NCBI GenBank assembly: GCA_021738625.1
Contig: JAIPBS010000021.1
Span: 1 to 64,000 of the forward strand
DNA: 64,000 nt
From: Bacteroidales bacterium
Lineage (GTDB): Bacteria; Bacteroidota; Bacteroidia; Bacteroidales; JAIOZK01
Direction: 5' to 3'
Part shown: positions 7,163 through 16,180 of the stretch, one piece after another
How the letters are laid out: each line of letters begins with the position of its first letter
How positions within the stretch are numbered: the stretch's first letter is position 1
Position numbers and translations under genes: made by a program
Notes under the pieces: model-generated
Seen by the model: only the letters and a program-made list of their open reading frames with translations
Database searches by the model: none
Told to the model about the DNA's origin: nothing

Positions 7163-8977
7163 ATGAAACAAAAGTGGCTGCTGTTGTTATTGTTGATGTT
7201 AACGATGGGCTCATTCGCCCAGGAGAAGAAATCTCTTCAATCTTTAATTACCGGACGCTGGGAGCCGCGTAAAATTCAATATCCCGGTGATAGTATCCTG
7301 TCCGGTTTTGATACTGCTGCGCATATCAGCTTTGTTCTGAAAGACAAAAGATTTACCCACATCAATTCCAGCCTGGATATCGATTCCAAAGGAAGCTGGA
7401 AAGTCACGGACAGCACCCTTTACCTGACTTACGACCTGATACCGGGTGCGAAGGAAATCGATTCGACTGTTTATACCGTCGAAAATGATGAAGCGGTAAT
7501 TGTTTATTATCATGAGGGGAAGGTAATCAGTCGCTTAACACAGCAGGAACTGGAATCATTCCGGGAAACGAAAACGTTTAAAATTGTTAACATTAGCCGC
7601 AACCGTTTGCTTCTTGAAACGGAAGGAATAGCATATCACTATGCGGCAAAAGAATCGATGCTGGCGTCGGAAGCCGATACCGGTTTCGGTTTCAATTCGT
7701 TGTGGAGAGGTGTTCTGGGTTTGATCACAGTGGTTTTTATTGCATTTGTATTCAGCTCCAATCGCAGGGCCATACAGTGGCGCGTGGTGATCACCGGTTT
7801 GTTTGCCCAGGTGATCATCGCCATCGGGGTGCTGAAAGTGGCTTTCATACAGTCCATGATCGAATTCATCGGCCGGATATTCATCAAGGTGCTGGCTTTT
7901 ACCAAAGTAGGCAGCGAGTTTATTTTTGGCAACTTGCTGGATATGGAATCCTTCGGGGTGATCTTTGCCTTCCAGATCCTGCCGACCATACTGTTCTTTT
8001 CAGCATTGACCAGCATTTTATTTTATTATGGCATCATACAAAAAATCGTTTACGCTCTTGCCTGGCTGCTTACCAAAGCCCTGAAAATTTCCGGTGCGGA
8101 GAGTCTTTCAGCCGCCGGCAATATTTTCCTGGGACAAACCGAATCACCACTGCTCATTAAAGAGTATTTAAAAAAGATGAACAAGTCGGAGATCATGCTG
8201 GTGATGGTAGGCGGGATGGCTACCATTGCAGGTGGTGTGCTGGCCATATATATCGGACTGTTGGGCGGTGATGATCCTGCTGAGCAATTGCTGTTTGCCA
8301 AGCATCTGATCACGGCTTCGGTAATGGCGGCGCCCGGGGCCGTGGTTGCTGCCAAAATACTGGTGCCCCAAACCGAACCCATTGAAAGCAAAATTGAGAT
8401 CAGCAAAGAGAATGTGGGCAGCAATTTTCTGGACGCCATATCCAACGGAACCGTTCAGGGTGTGAAACTGGCGGTGAACGTGGCCGCCATGTTGATTGTA
8501 TTCCTGGCATTGATCGCGATGTTCAATTTCATCCTGAAATATACCGGCGGACTGGTCGGCCTGAACGAATGGGTAACCGGCCTCACCAACGGACAATATG
8601 AGAATTTTAGCCTGCAGTTCATTCTGGGCTATATCTTTGCTCCTGTGGCCTGGGCCATTGGCGTACCCGGTCCCGACATGACCCTTGTAGCACAGCTTTT
8701 CGGAGAAAAGATTATCCTCAACGAAATGATTGCATACAAAAGCATGAAAGACCTGATCGACATCTCCGCTTTCACCTACGAGAAATCGGTTATCATTTCC
8801 ACCTATATTTTATGCGGTTTTGCCAATTTCGGTTCTGTCGGCATACAAATTGGCGGCATCGGCGCCCTGGCCCCCAACAAGAAAACCCTGCTGTCGAAAC
8901 TCGGATTCAAGGCGCTGCTGGGTGGTGCATTGGCTTCGCTGCTGTCGGCAACCATTGTGGGGATGATTATTGGGTGA
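7163..8977 (+). CDS. Lipocalin-like domain fused to CNT nucleoside transporter
   Basis: A 604-residue protein from the ATG at 7163. The in-frame ATG at 6977 would add 62 residues lacking domain character ahead of a clear signal peptide (MKQKWLLLLL... ending GSFAQ) and is rejected. After the signal, about 145 residues form a lipocalin-like beta-rich domain (starts LITGRWEPRKIQYPGDS, then repeated K-x-W and TLYLTYDL strands). Residues about 170-604 are a concentrative nucleoside transporter (NupC/CNT) core, with GQTESPLLIKEYL and the late NFGSVGIQIGG segment. CNT proteins import nucleosides with Na+ or H+. The fused secreted domain would sit in the periplasm and might sense or bind a ligand; that is inference. 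It precedes an 11-bp tandem repeat and a convergent thyA. Confidence 0.88.
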   Translation: MKQKWLLLLLLMLTMGSFAQEKKSLQSLITGRWEPRKIQYPGDSILSGFDTAAHISFVLKDKRFTHINSSLDIDSKGSWKVTDSTLYLTYDLIPGAKEIDSTVYTVENDEAVIVYYHEGKVISRLTQQELESFRETKTFKIVNISRNRLLLETEGIAYHYAAKESMLASEADTGFGFNSLWRGVLGLITVVFIAFVFSSNRRAIQWRVVITGLFAQVIIAIGVLKVAFIQSMIEFIGRIFIKVLAFTKVGSEFIFGNLLDMESFGVIFAFQILPTILFFSALTSILFYYGIIQKIVYALAWLLTKALKISGAESLSAAGNIFLGQTESPLLIKEYLKKMNKSEIMLVMVGGMATIAGGVLAIYIGLLGGDDPAEQLLFAKHLITASVMAAPGAVVAAKILVPQTEPIESKIEISKENVGSNFLDAISNGTVQGVKLAVNVAAMLIVFLALIAMFNFILKYTGGLVGLNEWVTGLTNGQYENFSLQFILGYIFAPVAWAIGVPGPDMTLVAQLFGEKIILNEMIAYKSMKDLIDISAFTYEKSVIISTYILCGFANFGSVGIQIGGIGALAPNKKTLLSKLGFKALLGGALASLLSATIVGMIIG

Positions 8978-8998
8978 GTTATTCAATAGTCAGTCAAT

Positions 8999-9053
8999 GG
9001 TCATTCGATGGTCATTCAGTGGTCATTCAGTGGTCATTCGATGGTCATTCAAT
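8999..9053 (+). repeat. Tandem array of five 11-bp units
   Basis: Five consecutive 11-bp units of form GGTCATTCRRT. Only the two bases before the last T vary (GA, AG, AG, GA, AA). Degenerate half-units precede it. It occupies the short spacer between the convergent transporter and thyA genes. There are no spacers between units, so it is not a CRISPR array. Confidence 0.85.
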
Positions 9054-9070
9054 AGTTCCAGCTTCCGGCC

Positions 9071-9865
9071 TCAAATTGAAATCGCTCCTTTGATATGCGG
9101 ATGTGCCCGGTAACCGATCAGTTCAAAATCCTCATATTTAAAATCGAAGATGCTTTTGACTTCGGTATTGATTTTCATTTGCGGCAGGGGAAATGGTTCA
9201 CGGGTGAGTTGCAGCTTGCATTGCTCGACATGGTTCAAATAGATGTGTACATCCCCGAATGTATGAACGAACTCGCCGGGTTTCAGTCCGGTAACCTGTG
9301 CCATCATCATGGTGAGCAGTGAATAACTGGCGATGTTAAACGGAACACCCAGAAAAGTGTCAGCACTGCGCTGATACAAATGGCAGGATAGTTTCTCCTC
9401 AGCCACATAAAATTGAAACAGGATATGGCAGGGAGGCAGGGCCATTTGGTCGAGCATGCCTGCATTCCAGGCGTTAATGATGTGCCGGCGCGAGTCGGGG
9501 TTTTCCTTAATGGAATTCACCACATTGGAAATCTGGTCGATGTGGCGCCCGTCGGGAGTGGGCCAGCTGCGCCACTGGTAGCCGTATATGGGGCCCAGGT
9601 CTCCGTTTTTATCAGCCCATTCGTCCCATATGCTTACCTTATGTTCTTTCAGGTATTTGATGTTGGTTTCTCCCTTCAGAAACCAAAGCAGTTCGTAAAT
9701 GATCGAGCGCAGGTGCAACTTTTTGGTGGTCATCGCCGGGAAGCCTTTCTGCAGGTCGAAGCGCATCTGATAGCCAAAGGTACTTAGGGTACCGGTGCCC
9801 GTACGGTCTTTCTTTTCGACTCCATGATCGAGTATATGTTGTAGCAAATCAAGATATTGTCGCAT
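9071..9865 (-). CDS. thyA: Thymidylate synthase
   Basis: Folate-dependent thymidylate synthase of 264 residues, the same length as the Escherichia coli enzyme, methylating dUMP to dTMP. Catalytic C146 lies in LPPCH. R21 (KKDRTGTGT) and the R126-R127 pair bind the dUMP phosphate, and [16 protein letters not shown] holds the conserved Asn of the nucleotide site. It is cytoplasmic. The partner enzyme dihydrofolate reductase is not adjacent but lies about 30 kb away (folA, 39.3 kb). Downstream lies the 11-bp tandem repeat. Confidence 0.97.
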   Translation of the reverse strand: MRQYLDLLQHILDHGVEKKDRTGTGTLSTFGYQMRFDLQKGFPAMTTKKLHLRSIIYELLWFLKGETNIKYLKEHKVSIWDEWADKNGDLGPIYGYQWRSWPTPDGRHIDQISNVVNSIKENPDSRRHIINAWNAGMLDQMALPPCHILFQFYVAEEKLSCHLYQRSADTFLGVPFNIASYSLLTMMMAQVTGLKPGEFVHTFGDVHIYLNHVEQCKLQLTREPFPLPQMKINTEVKSIFDFKYEDFELIGYRAHPHIKGAISI

Positions 9866-9887
9866 GATGATTGTTTTTTGGAACCTT

Positions 9888-9916
9888 CAAAGATTGCAAT
9901 TAATTCGGGAAATCAA
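9888..9916 (-). promoter_or_regulatory. Candidate thyA promoter
   Basis: Read on the minus strand: TTG (9914-9916), an 18-nt spacer and AATCTTTG (9888-9895), one mismatch from TAnnTTTG. Predicted transcription starts about 9881, giving a short leader to the thyA ATG at 9865. Confidence 0.4.
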
Positions 9917-10001
9917 CATGAATACCAGGATGTTTTTTTGAACATTTCTTTAACAATATTCCCCCTGCTTTACCGTAGTATAATAACCAAATTCCAAAAT
10001 T

Positions 10002-10244
10002 ATGGATTGCAGACCCGCTTGCGGAGCATGTTGTATTTATCTTTCTATCAGCTCGCCCATACCGGGCATGCCCGATGGCAAACCGGCCGGACTGCGTTGC
10101 ATTCACCTGGATGAAGATCTGAAATGCCGCATCTATCGCCATCCGGATCGACCGGCGGTTTGCGCCAAGCTGAAACCCGATCCCGATTTTTGCGGCAGCA
10201 GTCCCGAACAAGCTGCCCGAATCATGACCGAACTTGAAGAATAA
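10002..10244 (+). CDS. YkgJ-type cysteine-cluster protein
   Basis: Small cytoplasmic protein of 80 residues with eight cysteines arranged as in the YkgJ/zinc- or iron-chelating domain family: C3, then C7-G-A-C10-C11 near the N terminus, then C33, C42, C54 and C64. The segment IYRHPDRPAVC is typical. The family is thought to bind a metal or Fe-S cluster; the biological role is unknown. It is short for the family but keeps the full cysteine pattern. It stands between divergent thyA and the starch locus. It was chosen over the overlapping antisense frame because of the cysteine spacing. Confidence 0.85.
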   Translation: MDCRPACGACCIYLSISSPIPGMPDGKPAGLRCIHLDEDLKCRIYRHPDRPAVCAKLKPDPDFCGSSPEQAARIMTELEE

Positions 10245-10314
10245 TAAACAAACGTTTGTGCTATTCTTTTCAATCCCGTTGCGTTTAACCGGACAATAGT
10301 GAGCAACTATAAGC

Positions 10315-10376
10315 CATCCAATGACGCGGAATCATCGGTACAAAAAATATACTGACAACCAAGTAGTCATTGGATG
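10315..10376. repeat. 11-bp inverted repeat in spacer
   Basis: CATCCAATGAC (10315-10325) and its exact reverse complement (10366-10376) are separated by 40 bp. It lies in the 260-bp spacer before the starch locus. It could be a remnant of a mobile element or a regulator site; nothing else supports either. Confidence 0.35.
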
Positions 10377-10495
10377 ACTTGCCGGCTTTGGTGCAAGATC
10401 AGGTATGAACTGAAATTGTACGGAACCGTTGCGTAATGTTGAAGCAGGGGAGACATATATTGTGTTTACCCATCCCCCTTTCAACCAAAAGGTTT

Positions 10496-10503
10496 TATCT
10501 TTG
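10496..10503 (+). promoter_or_regulatory. -7 promoter box of the starch operon
   Basis: TATCTTTG is a perfect TAnnTTTG match. A transcript would start about 10510, which excludes the ATG at 10505 and supports the ATG at 10544 for the permease. There is no convincing TTG at -33 (a CATCCCCC tract lies there), so an activator may be needed; that is inference. Confidence 0.5.
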
Positions 10504-10543
10504 AATGGTTAATTCAAAAGGTTCTTGCACAAAACACCTGATC

Positions 10544-12436
10544 ATGAAAGGAAAACCGCGTTTAAGTTTCTGGCAGATCTGGAATATGAGTTTCGGATTT
10601 CTGGGTATACAGTTTGGATTTGCCCTGCAGAATGCCAATGTCAGCCGGATTTTTGAAACCCTAGGAGCCAATATCGAAGACATCCCCATTTTGTGGATCG
10701 CCGCCCCGGTCACCGGCCTGATCGTTCAGCCCATCATCGGGCATATGAGCGACCGCACCTGGAACCGGTTGGGACGAAGAAGGCCTTATTTTCTTAGTGG
10801 CGCCATTTTGGCCTCCATCGCCCTGGTGATCATGCCCAATTCGCCCATGCTGTGGGTTGCCGCCGGCATGTTGTGGATCATGGATGCTTCAATCAACATT
10901 TCGATGGAACCATTCCGTGCGTTTGTTGGCGATATGCTTCCTTCCGAGCAGCGAACCCGGGGGTTTGCCATGCAAAGCTTCTTTATCGGCATCGGAGCGG
11001 TGATCGCTTCGGGTTTGCCCTGGATGATGACCAACTGGCTGAATATTCCAAACGTTGCACCTGAGGGAGAAATCCCGCCTTCAGTTAAATTTTCCTTTTA
11101 CGTTGGCGCTGCCGCATTCCTGCTGGCTGTGCTCTGGACGGTGATCCGAACAAAGGAATATCCTCCCGAAAAACTGGAGGAATTTGAAAAAGCCCAGGCA
11201 GAGCTGGAGAAGACCAAAGAAACAGTTGTGGTCAGGAAAAAGGAGGTGAAGTATTTCAGGAATTTTATTTTTTGGATCATCATTGGCCTGGCCCTGAGTT
11301 GGCTGGTTTATCATTACAAGCTGGCCCAGGAACTGTATGTATTGGGATTCGGCCTGACTGTATTCGGTTTGATCCAATTGGTTGCCGGCATTATGAAAAG
11401 CAAAGGTGCAACCGGAAATGGCTTTTACACGGTAGTGGACGATATGTTCAACATGCCCAAAACCATGGCTCAGCTTGCTTTTGTGCAGTTTTTCTCCTGG
11501 TTCGCCTTGTTTGCCATGTGGATCAATACGGTGAACGGGGTGACGGCCACCCATTTCGATATGAAGATCAACGAGGAGGATTATCAGAGAACCGCCGAAT
11601 TGATTGAAAGATCTAAGAGAGCTGATCAGGAAGATAAGCAAACCGATTTTCAAACCGAGATGCAGCATATCGAAAAACGGATCGTTGCCGGCGCCTCTTC
11701 TTCCATGAGCATCAACCTCACTAAATACCTGATCTCGGACAGTGTTTTGCTTGAACGGCAAAAACTGAATGCATTCATCAAAATGAACGAATATTTCCTG
11801 AAAAATGAAGAAACGAGAGAATATTTTGAAGATCCCGGAGAGGAAGTACCGATGCCGGTGGTGCGCGCGGTGCGTGAAAAACTAAACAAGCTGGAGCTGA
11901 ATGGTCTCAACAAAAATGACATTCAATACTGGTTGAAGCTAAAACACATCCAACAGGAATACAACGACGGCGCCGACTGGGTGGGCATCCTCTTTGCCAT
12001 ATACAACGGTATGGCTGCAGCCTTTGCTTTCCTGCTGATGTGGATGGCAAAACTCACCAACCGCAAGATTACGCATATCGTTTCCCTGTTGATTGGCGGA
12101 CTGGGATTTATCTCCATTTATTTCATTGCCAACCCATACATGCTTACGATCTCGTTTGTTGCTATCGGTTTGGTATGGGCCAGCATCCTGGCCATGCCCT
12201 ATGCGATCCTGACAGGTTCCCTGCCTCAGAATAAACTGGGGGTTTATATGGGAATCTTCAATTTCTTTATCGTGATCCCTCAGATCGTGGCAGCCAGTAT
12301 TCTGGGCTTTTTCGTTTCGACCTTGTTTAATGGAGAAGCCATTTATTCGCTTGTTGTTGGAGGCGTTTCCTTGTTTATTGCGGCGGTCTTCACTGGCTTT
12401 GTGAATGATGTGGATTATGTGAAGGTTAAAAAATAG
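10544..12436 (+). CDS. SLC45/GPH-like maltose-maltodextrin permease (MFS)
   Basis: Inner-membrane major-facilitator protein, 630 residues from the ATG at 10544, which was preferred because a -7 promoter box overlaps the earlier ATG at 10505. The loop motif DRTWNRLGRRRPYF after TM2 is typical of SLC45/GPH sugar permeases. The core of about 12 membrane segments is interrupted by an unusually long charged, mostly helical insert (about 11563-11975) holding three repeat-like charged helices. First gene of the starch locus, followed 17 bp later by an amylase gene, so it should import maltose or maltodextrins released by the GH13 enzymes. The sugar is inferred from context. The long insert is normal for none of the textbook members. 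Confidence 0.88.
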   Translation: MKGKPRLSFWQIWNMSFGFLGIQFGFALQNANVSRIFETLGANIEDIPILWIAAPVTGLIVQPIIGHMSDRTWNRLGRRRPYFLSGAILASIALVIMPNSPMLWVAAGMLWIMDASINISMEPFRAFVGDMLPSEQRTRGFAMQSFFIGIGAVIASGLPWMMTNWLNIPNVAPEGEIPPSVKFSFYVGAAAFLLAVLWTVIRTKEYPPEKLEEFEKAQAELEKTKETVVVRKKEVKYFRNFIFWIIIGLALSWLVYHYKLAQELYVLGFGLTVFGLIQLVAGIMKSKGATGNGFYTVVDDMFNMPKTMAQLAFVQFFSWFALFAMWINTVNGVTATHFDMKINEEDYQRTAELIERSKRADQEDKQTDFQTEMQHIEKRIVAGASSSMSINLTKYLISDSVLLERQKLNAFIKMNEYFLKNEETREYFEDPGEEVPMPVVRAVREKLNKLELNGLNKNDIQYWLKLKHIQQEYNDGADWVGILFAIYNGMAAAFAFLLMWMAKLTNRKITHIVSLLIGGLGFISIYFIANPYMLTISFVAIGLVWASILAMPYAILTGSLPQNKLGVYMGIFNFFIVIPQIVAASILGFFVSTLFNGEAIYSLVVGGVSLFIAAVFTGFVNDVDYVKVKK

Positions 12437-12453
12437 AACCTAAATCTTAAGGG

Positions 12454-14289
12454 ATGAAGAACCTGATGCTCATAAAATGTGCTCTTTTCCTGCTTCCGGC
12501 ATTGTTTATGGTTGCTGCCTGCCAACAGGATAAAGCGACAACAAAAACAATCGGGCCCTTCCCTCCCGAATGGTCGGAAGGCGTGGTCTGGTATCAGATC
12601 TTTCCTGAGCGCTTTCGCAACGGGGACACTACCAACGACCCGAAACTGGAAGAGCAAAAGGGTTCCTGGACCGCTGAACTGATCGAGCCCTGGCAGATCC
12701 ATCCCTGGGGCTCCAGCTGGTATGAACTGCAGGATTATGAAAAAGAAAATGAACGCGATATCTGGTACAACATTAACCGGCGGCGCTACGGAGGCGACCT
12801 GCAGGGTGTAATCAATAAACTGGATTACCTGAAAGAGCTGGGCGTTGGAGCGATTTATCTCAACCCGGTTTTTGTTTCTCCATCCCATCATAAATATGAC
12901 ATTGCTTATTACCATCATATCCACCCCTCTTTTGGTCCCGATCCTGAAGGCGATTGGGAGATCATTTGCCATGAAAACCATGCTGATCCCGATGCCTGGC
13001 AATGGACTTCGGCCGATTCGTTGATGCTTAAGCTGATTCGGGAAGTGCATCAGAGGGATTTAAAGATCATCCTTGACGGTGTGTTCAATCATGCCGGATA
13101 CAACTTCTTTGCTTTTCAGGATGTGATGGAAAAGCAGCAGCGGTCGAAATACAAAGATTGGTTTATCATTCATTCCTGGGATACCGATACCAGCGATTTC
13201 AAATACGAAGGTTGGTGGGGAGTGAAAGTCATGCCTGAATTTCGAGAGGAGGACAGAAACCTGTCTGAAGGCCCCAGGAATTATATTTATGCCGTAACGC
13301 GCAAATGGATGGACCCCGATGGCGACAGCGATCCTTCCGACGGCATCGACGGCTGGCGGCTGGATGTGGCCGATATGGTAGGTCATGCCTTTTGGGAGGA
13401 CTGGCGGAAGTTGGTCAAATCCATCAACCCCCAGGCATACCTCACCGGGGAAATTACAGGTAGCATCCAACATATCAAGCCCTACCTGCAAGGTGACGAG
13501 TTTGACGCCGCAATGAATTATAATTTTAGTTTCATCACCAGTGAATTTTTTATCCATCCCGAGGATTTTTCCGTTTCCGATTTTGATTCAAGCTTACGAA
13601 AACTGAGAAATGCGTTTCCTTTCGAAACCAACCTGGCCATGCAAAACCTGCTGGGCAGCCACGATACCGACCGGCCCTTATCCAGGATTGTAAACGATCA
13701 TTTGCCTACTTTCCTCCTTCAGTCCAACTTTTTTGATGAAACCTCCGCCCGCAATCCCGAATACATCACTACCAAACCATCTGAAGATGATCACAGGATT
13801 TTACGTTTGATGGTCTTGTTCCAGATGACTTACCCGGGAGCGCCTATGATTTATTACGGAGATGAAGCGGGCATGTGGGGCGCCAAGGATCCCGGAAGCC
13901 GCAAACCCATGCTGTGGCCGGACATCTGGTACCAACCGGAAGTTTTGAACCAGGACGGAAGCCGCAGCCAGGAGCCCGACGTGGTTGAACCGAATACCGG
14001 ATTGATAAAGTATTATCTGAAACTGACTGAAATCAGAGAGGAGAACCCGGCGCTGCAAAAAGGCAGCTTTGAGGTGTTTCTTGTTGATGATCTGAGAAAA
14101 CTATACGGTTTTGTCAGAGTCCTTGATCAGGACAGCCTGTGGGTTGTTTTAAATAACGGATGGGAACCGCAGGAAATTGATAAGGATTTATTGCCCGAGG
14201 GAAAGTTCAGGGATTTGCTTGATCCATCCGCCAATGCAAAAACCGTTTTGGTTGTCCAATCCAAATCGGGGCGTATTTTAAGAAAGTAA
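12454..14289 (+). CDS. GH13 alpha-amylase-family lipoprotein
   Basis: Exported glycoside hydrolase family 13 enzyme of 611 residues. The lipobox VAA-C is followed by QQDKA, a partly acidic start that could act as a surface-export signal. The catalytic triad is intact: nucleophile D304 (GWRLDVAD), acid/base E333 (LTGEITG) and D404 (GSHDTDR). The VFNHAG segment is conserved region I. The start WYQIFPERFRNGDTTNDP is typical of cyclomaltodextrinase/neopullulanase-like members acting on alpha-1,4 (and pullulan) bonds. It sits 17 bp after the permease and 22 bp before the next GH13 gene, clearly one operon. Periplasmic or surface location is uncertain. Confidence 0.92.
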   Translation: MKNLMLIKCALFLLPALFMVAACQQDKATTKTIGPFPPEWSEGVVWYQIFPERFRNGDTTNDPKLEEQKGSWTAELIEPWQIHPWGSSWYELQDYEKENERDIWYNINRRRYGGDLQGVINKLDYLKELGVGAIYLNPVFVSPSHHKYDIAYYHHIHPSFGPDPEGDWEIICHENHADPDAWQWTSADSLMLKLIREVHQRDLKIILDGVFNHAGYNFFAFQDVMEKQQRSKYKDWFIIHSWDTDTSDFKYEGWWGVKVMPEFREEDRNLSEGPRNYIYAVTRKWMDPDGDSDPSDGIDGWRLDVADMVGHAFWEDWRKLVKSINPQAYLTGEITGSIQHIKPYLQGDEFDAAMNYNFSFITSEFFIHPEDFSVSDFDSSLRKLRNAFPFETNLAMQNLLGSHDTDRPLSRIVNDHLPTFLLQSNFFDETSARNPEYITTKPSEDDHRILRLMVLFQMTYPGAPMIYYGDEAGMWGAKDPGSRKPMLWPDIWYQPEVLNQDGSRSQEPDVVEPNTGLIKYYLKLTEIREENPALQKGSFEVFLVDDLRKLYGFVRVLDQDSLWVVLNNGWEPQEIDKDLLPEGKFRDLLDPSANAKTVLVVQSKSGRILRK

Positions 14290-14311
14290 TTAACAATCAA
14301 TTCTATATATC

Positions 14312-16162
14312 ATGAAAAAATCTTTTTTACCCATTTTGGTCTTGATCTTGTTCTCAGGTTTTTCATTTTCAGCAGATGTTGAGCTGAAGAAAGTCGAACC
14401 GCCCTTTTGGTGGACCGGCATGATGGATACCCATCTGCAATTGCTGGTTTACGGCGAAAATATTTCCTCCACCAGGCCACAGATCAATTATCCAGGCGTA
14501 CGGCTATACAAGACCACCCAGGTGGAAAATCCCAACTACCTGTTTCTTGACCTCAATATATCCCCTGAAACCCGGCCCGGCACATTTGAAATCCGTTTTG
14601 TGAAAGAGGGGAAAAGCCTTCAATCCTATGATTATGAGCTGAAGCAGCGCAGGCCCGGCGCAGCTGGTCGTGTGGGATTCAGCAATGAAGACATCATTTA
14701 CCTGATCATGCCAGATCGCTTTGCCAATGGCAATCCCGGCAACGACAATGCGCCGGATATGCTTGAGAAGGCCGACCGCAGCAACCCTGACGGCAGGCAT
14801 GGCGGTGATCTGCAAGGCATAAAGCAAAACCTGGATTATATCAAAGCCCTTGGCGCATCCGCCATCTGGATGACGCCCTTCCTGGAAAACAACATGCCGC
14901 AATACTCTTACCACGGCTATTCCACTACCGATTATTACCGCACCGATCCCCGCATGGGAACCAACCGGCTGTATAAGGAATATGTGGAAGCCGCCCATCA
15001 GAAAGGCCTCAAGGTGATCATGGACATGGTGTTCAACCATTGCGGCAGCAGGCACTGGTGGATAGACGATCTGCCCACGCATGACTGGCTGCATCATTAT
15101 CCCGATATAGAACTGACCAATTTCCGCACCGGTACGATCATCGACCCGCACGCTTCGGAATACGACCGGGAAAAAACCGTTGACGGCTGGTTTGTGCCCA
15201 CCATGCCCGACCTGAACCAGGACAATGCCTTCCTGGCCAATTATCTCACCCAGAACAGCATCTGGTGGATCGAATTCGCTAATCTGGACGGCATCCGCAT
15301 GGATACCTATCCCTATGCCGATAAAGAATTTATGGCCAGCTGGATGGCCCGCATCAATCTGGAATATCCGGATTTTACCGTTTTGGGTGAGTGCTGGGTG
15401 GAACCCGTCGCCATGGTGGCCTGGTGGCAGGATGATTCTAACATTGAAAATGATTATGTTTCAAACCTGAGCACCCTCTTCGACTTCCCGATGTATTTTT
15501 CAATTGGGCGGGCTTTTACCGAACCCAACGGATGGAGTACCGGCATCGCCAGGCTGTACGAAACACTGGGGCTGGATTTTTTATATGCCGATTCGGATAA
15601 ACTGGTCACTTTCGGGGACAACCACGATACCGACCGCATCCTGACACGCCTGAATGAAAATGTGGACGACTGGAAGCTGACCATGGCTTTCCTGATGACC
15701 ACGCGCGGAATCCCATTGATCTATTACGGAACGGAGATCGGTATGACCGGCCTGGAGCATACGGGGCATGGATATATACGGAAAGATTTCCCGGGAGGCT
15801 GGGAAGAAGATGATCGTTCGGCTTTTAATGAGGAAGAAAGGATCGGCCTTGAAAATGAGCTGTATGATTACCTGAGCAAACTGATGAACTGGCGGCAGGG
15901 CAACACGGCGGCGCAAAGCGGAAAGCTGATTCATTTTATTCCCGAAGATGGGGTTTATGTGTATTTTAGGCAAAATGAAGAATGCACGGTAATGGTTGTC
16001 CTGAACAATTCCGATGAAGATCAGGAACTGGAATCCGAACGCTTTGCAGAGTTTTTGGACCAGCACAAAGGCGGTATGGAAATCATCACGGGCATGGAAT
16101 TTGACGGTCTGGATGCCATCGGATCACCGGCGAAAACCGCTATGATCATTGAACTTGACTAA
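14312..16162 (+). CDS. susA: SusA-like neopullulanase, GH13
   Basis: Periplasmic GH13 enzyme of 616 residues with a plain signal peptide (ends FSFSA, no lipobox). Residues about 25-110 are the cyclomaltodextrinase N-terminal beta domain, then the (beta/alpha)8 barrel, then a small C-terminal beta domain. The catalytic triad is D331 (GIRMDTYP), E360 (LGECWVE) and D439 (GDNHDTDR). The layout equals SusA of Bacteroides, which cuts imported maltooligosaccharides, pullulan and cyclodextrins in the periplasm. It lies 22 bp after one GH13 gene and 18 bp before the next. Confidence 0.93.
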   Translation: MKKSFLPILVLILFSGFSFSADVELKKVEPPFWWTGMMDTHLQLLVYGENISSTRPQINYPGVRLYKTTQVENPNYLFLDLNISPETRPGTFEIRFVKEGKSLQSYDYELKQRRPGAAGRVGFSNEDIIYLIMPDRFANGNPGNDNAPDMLEKADRSNPDGRHGGDLQGIKQNLDYIKALGASAIWMTPFLENNMPQYSYHGYSTTDYYRTDPRMGTNRLYKEYVEAAHQKGLKVIMDMVFNHCGSRHWWIDDLPTHDWLHHYPDIELTNFRTGTIIDPHASEYDREKTVDGWFVPTMPDLNQDNAFLANYLTQNSIWWIEFANLDGIRMDTYPYADKEFMASWMARINLEYPDFTVLGECWVEPVAMVAWWQDDSNIENDYVSNLSTLFDFPMYFSIGRAFTEPNGWSTGIARLYETLGLDFLYADSDKLVTFGDNHDTDRILTRLNENVDDWKLTMAFLMTTRGIPLIYYGTEIGMTGLEHTGHGYIRKDFPGGWEEDDRSAFNEEERIGLENELYDYLSKLMNWRQGNTAAQSGKLIHFIPEDGVYVYFRQNEECTVMVVLNNSDEDQELESERFAEFLDQHKGGMEIITGMEFDGLDAIGSPAKTAMIIELD

Positions 16163-16180
16163 TCTAAAACATCCGATATC

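Noticed and set aside
8999-9053. Possible CRISPR array
   Set aside because: Units are 11 bp and head to tail with no spacers; no cas gene nearby.
9857-10211. ORFs overlapping the YkgJ-type gene (plus 9857-10114, minus 9900-10211)
   Set aside because: The frame at 10002-10244 has the full YkgJ cysteine pattern; the others show no family features.
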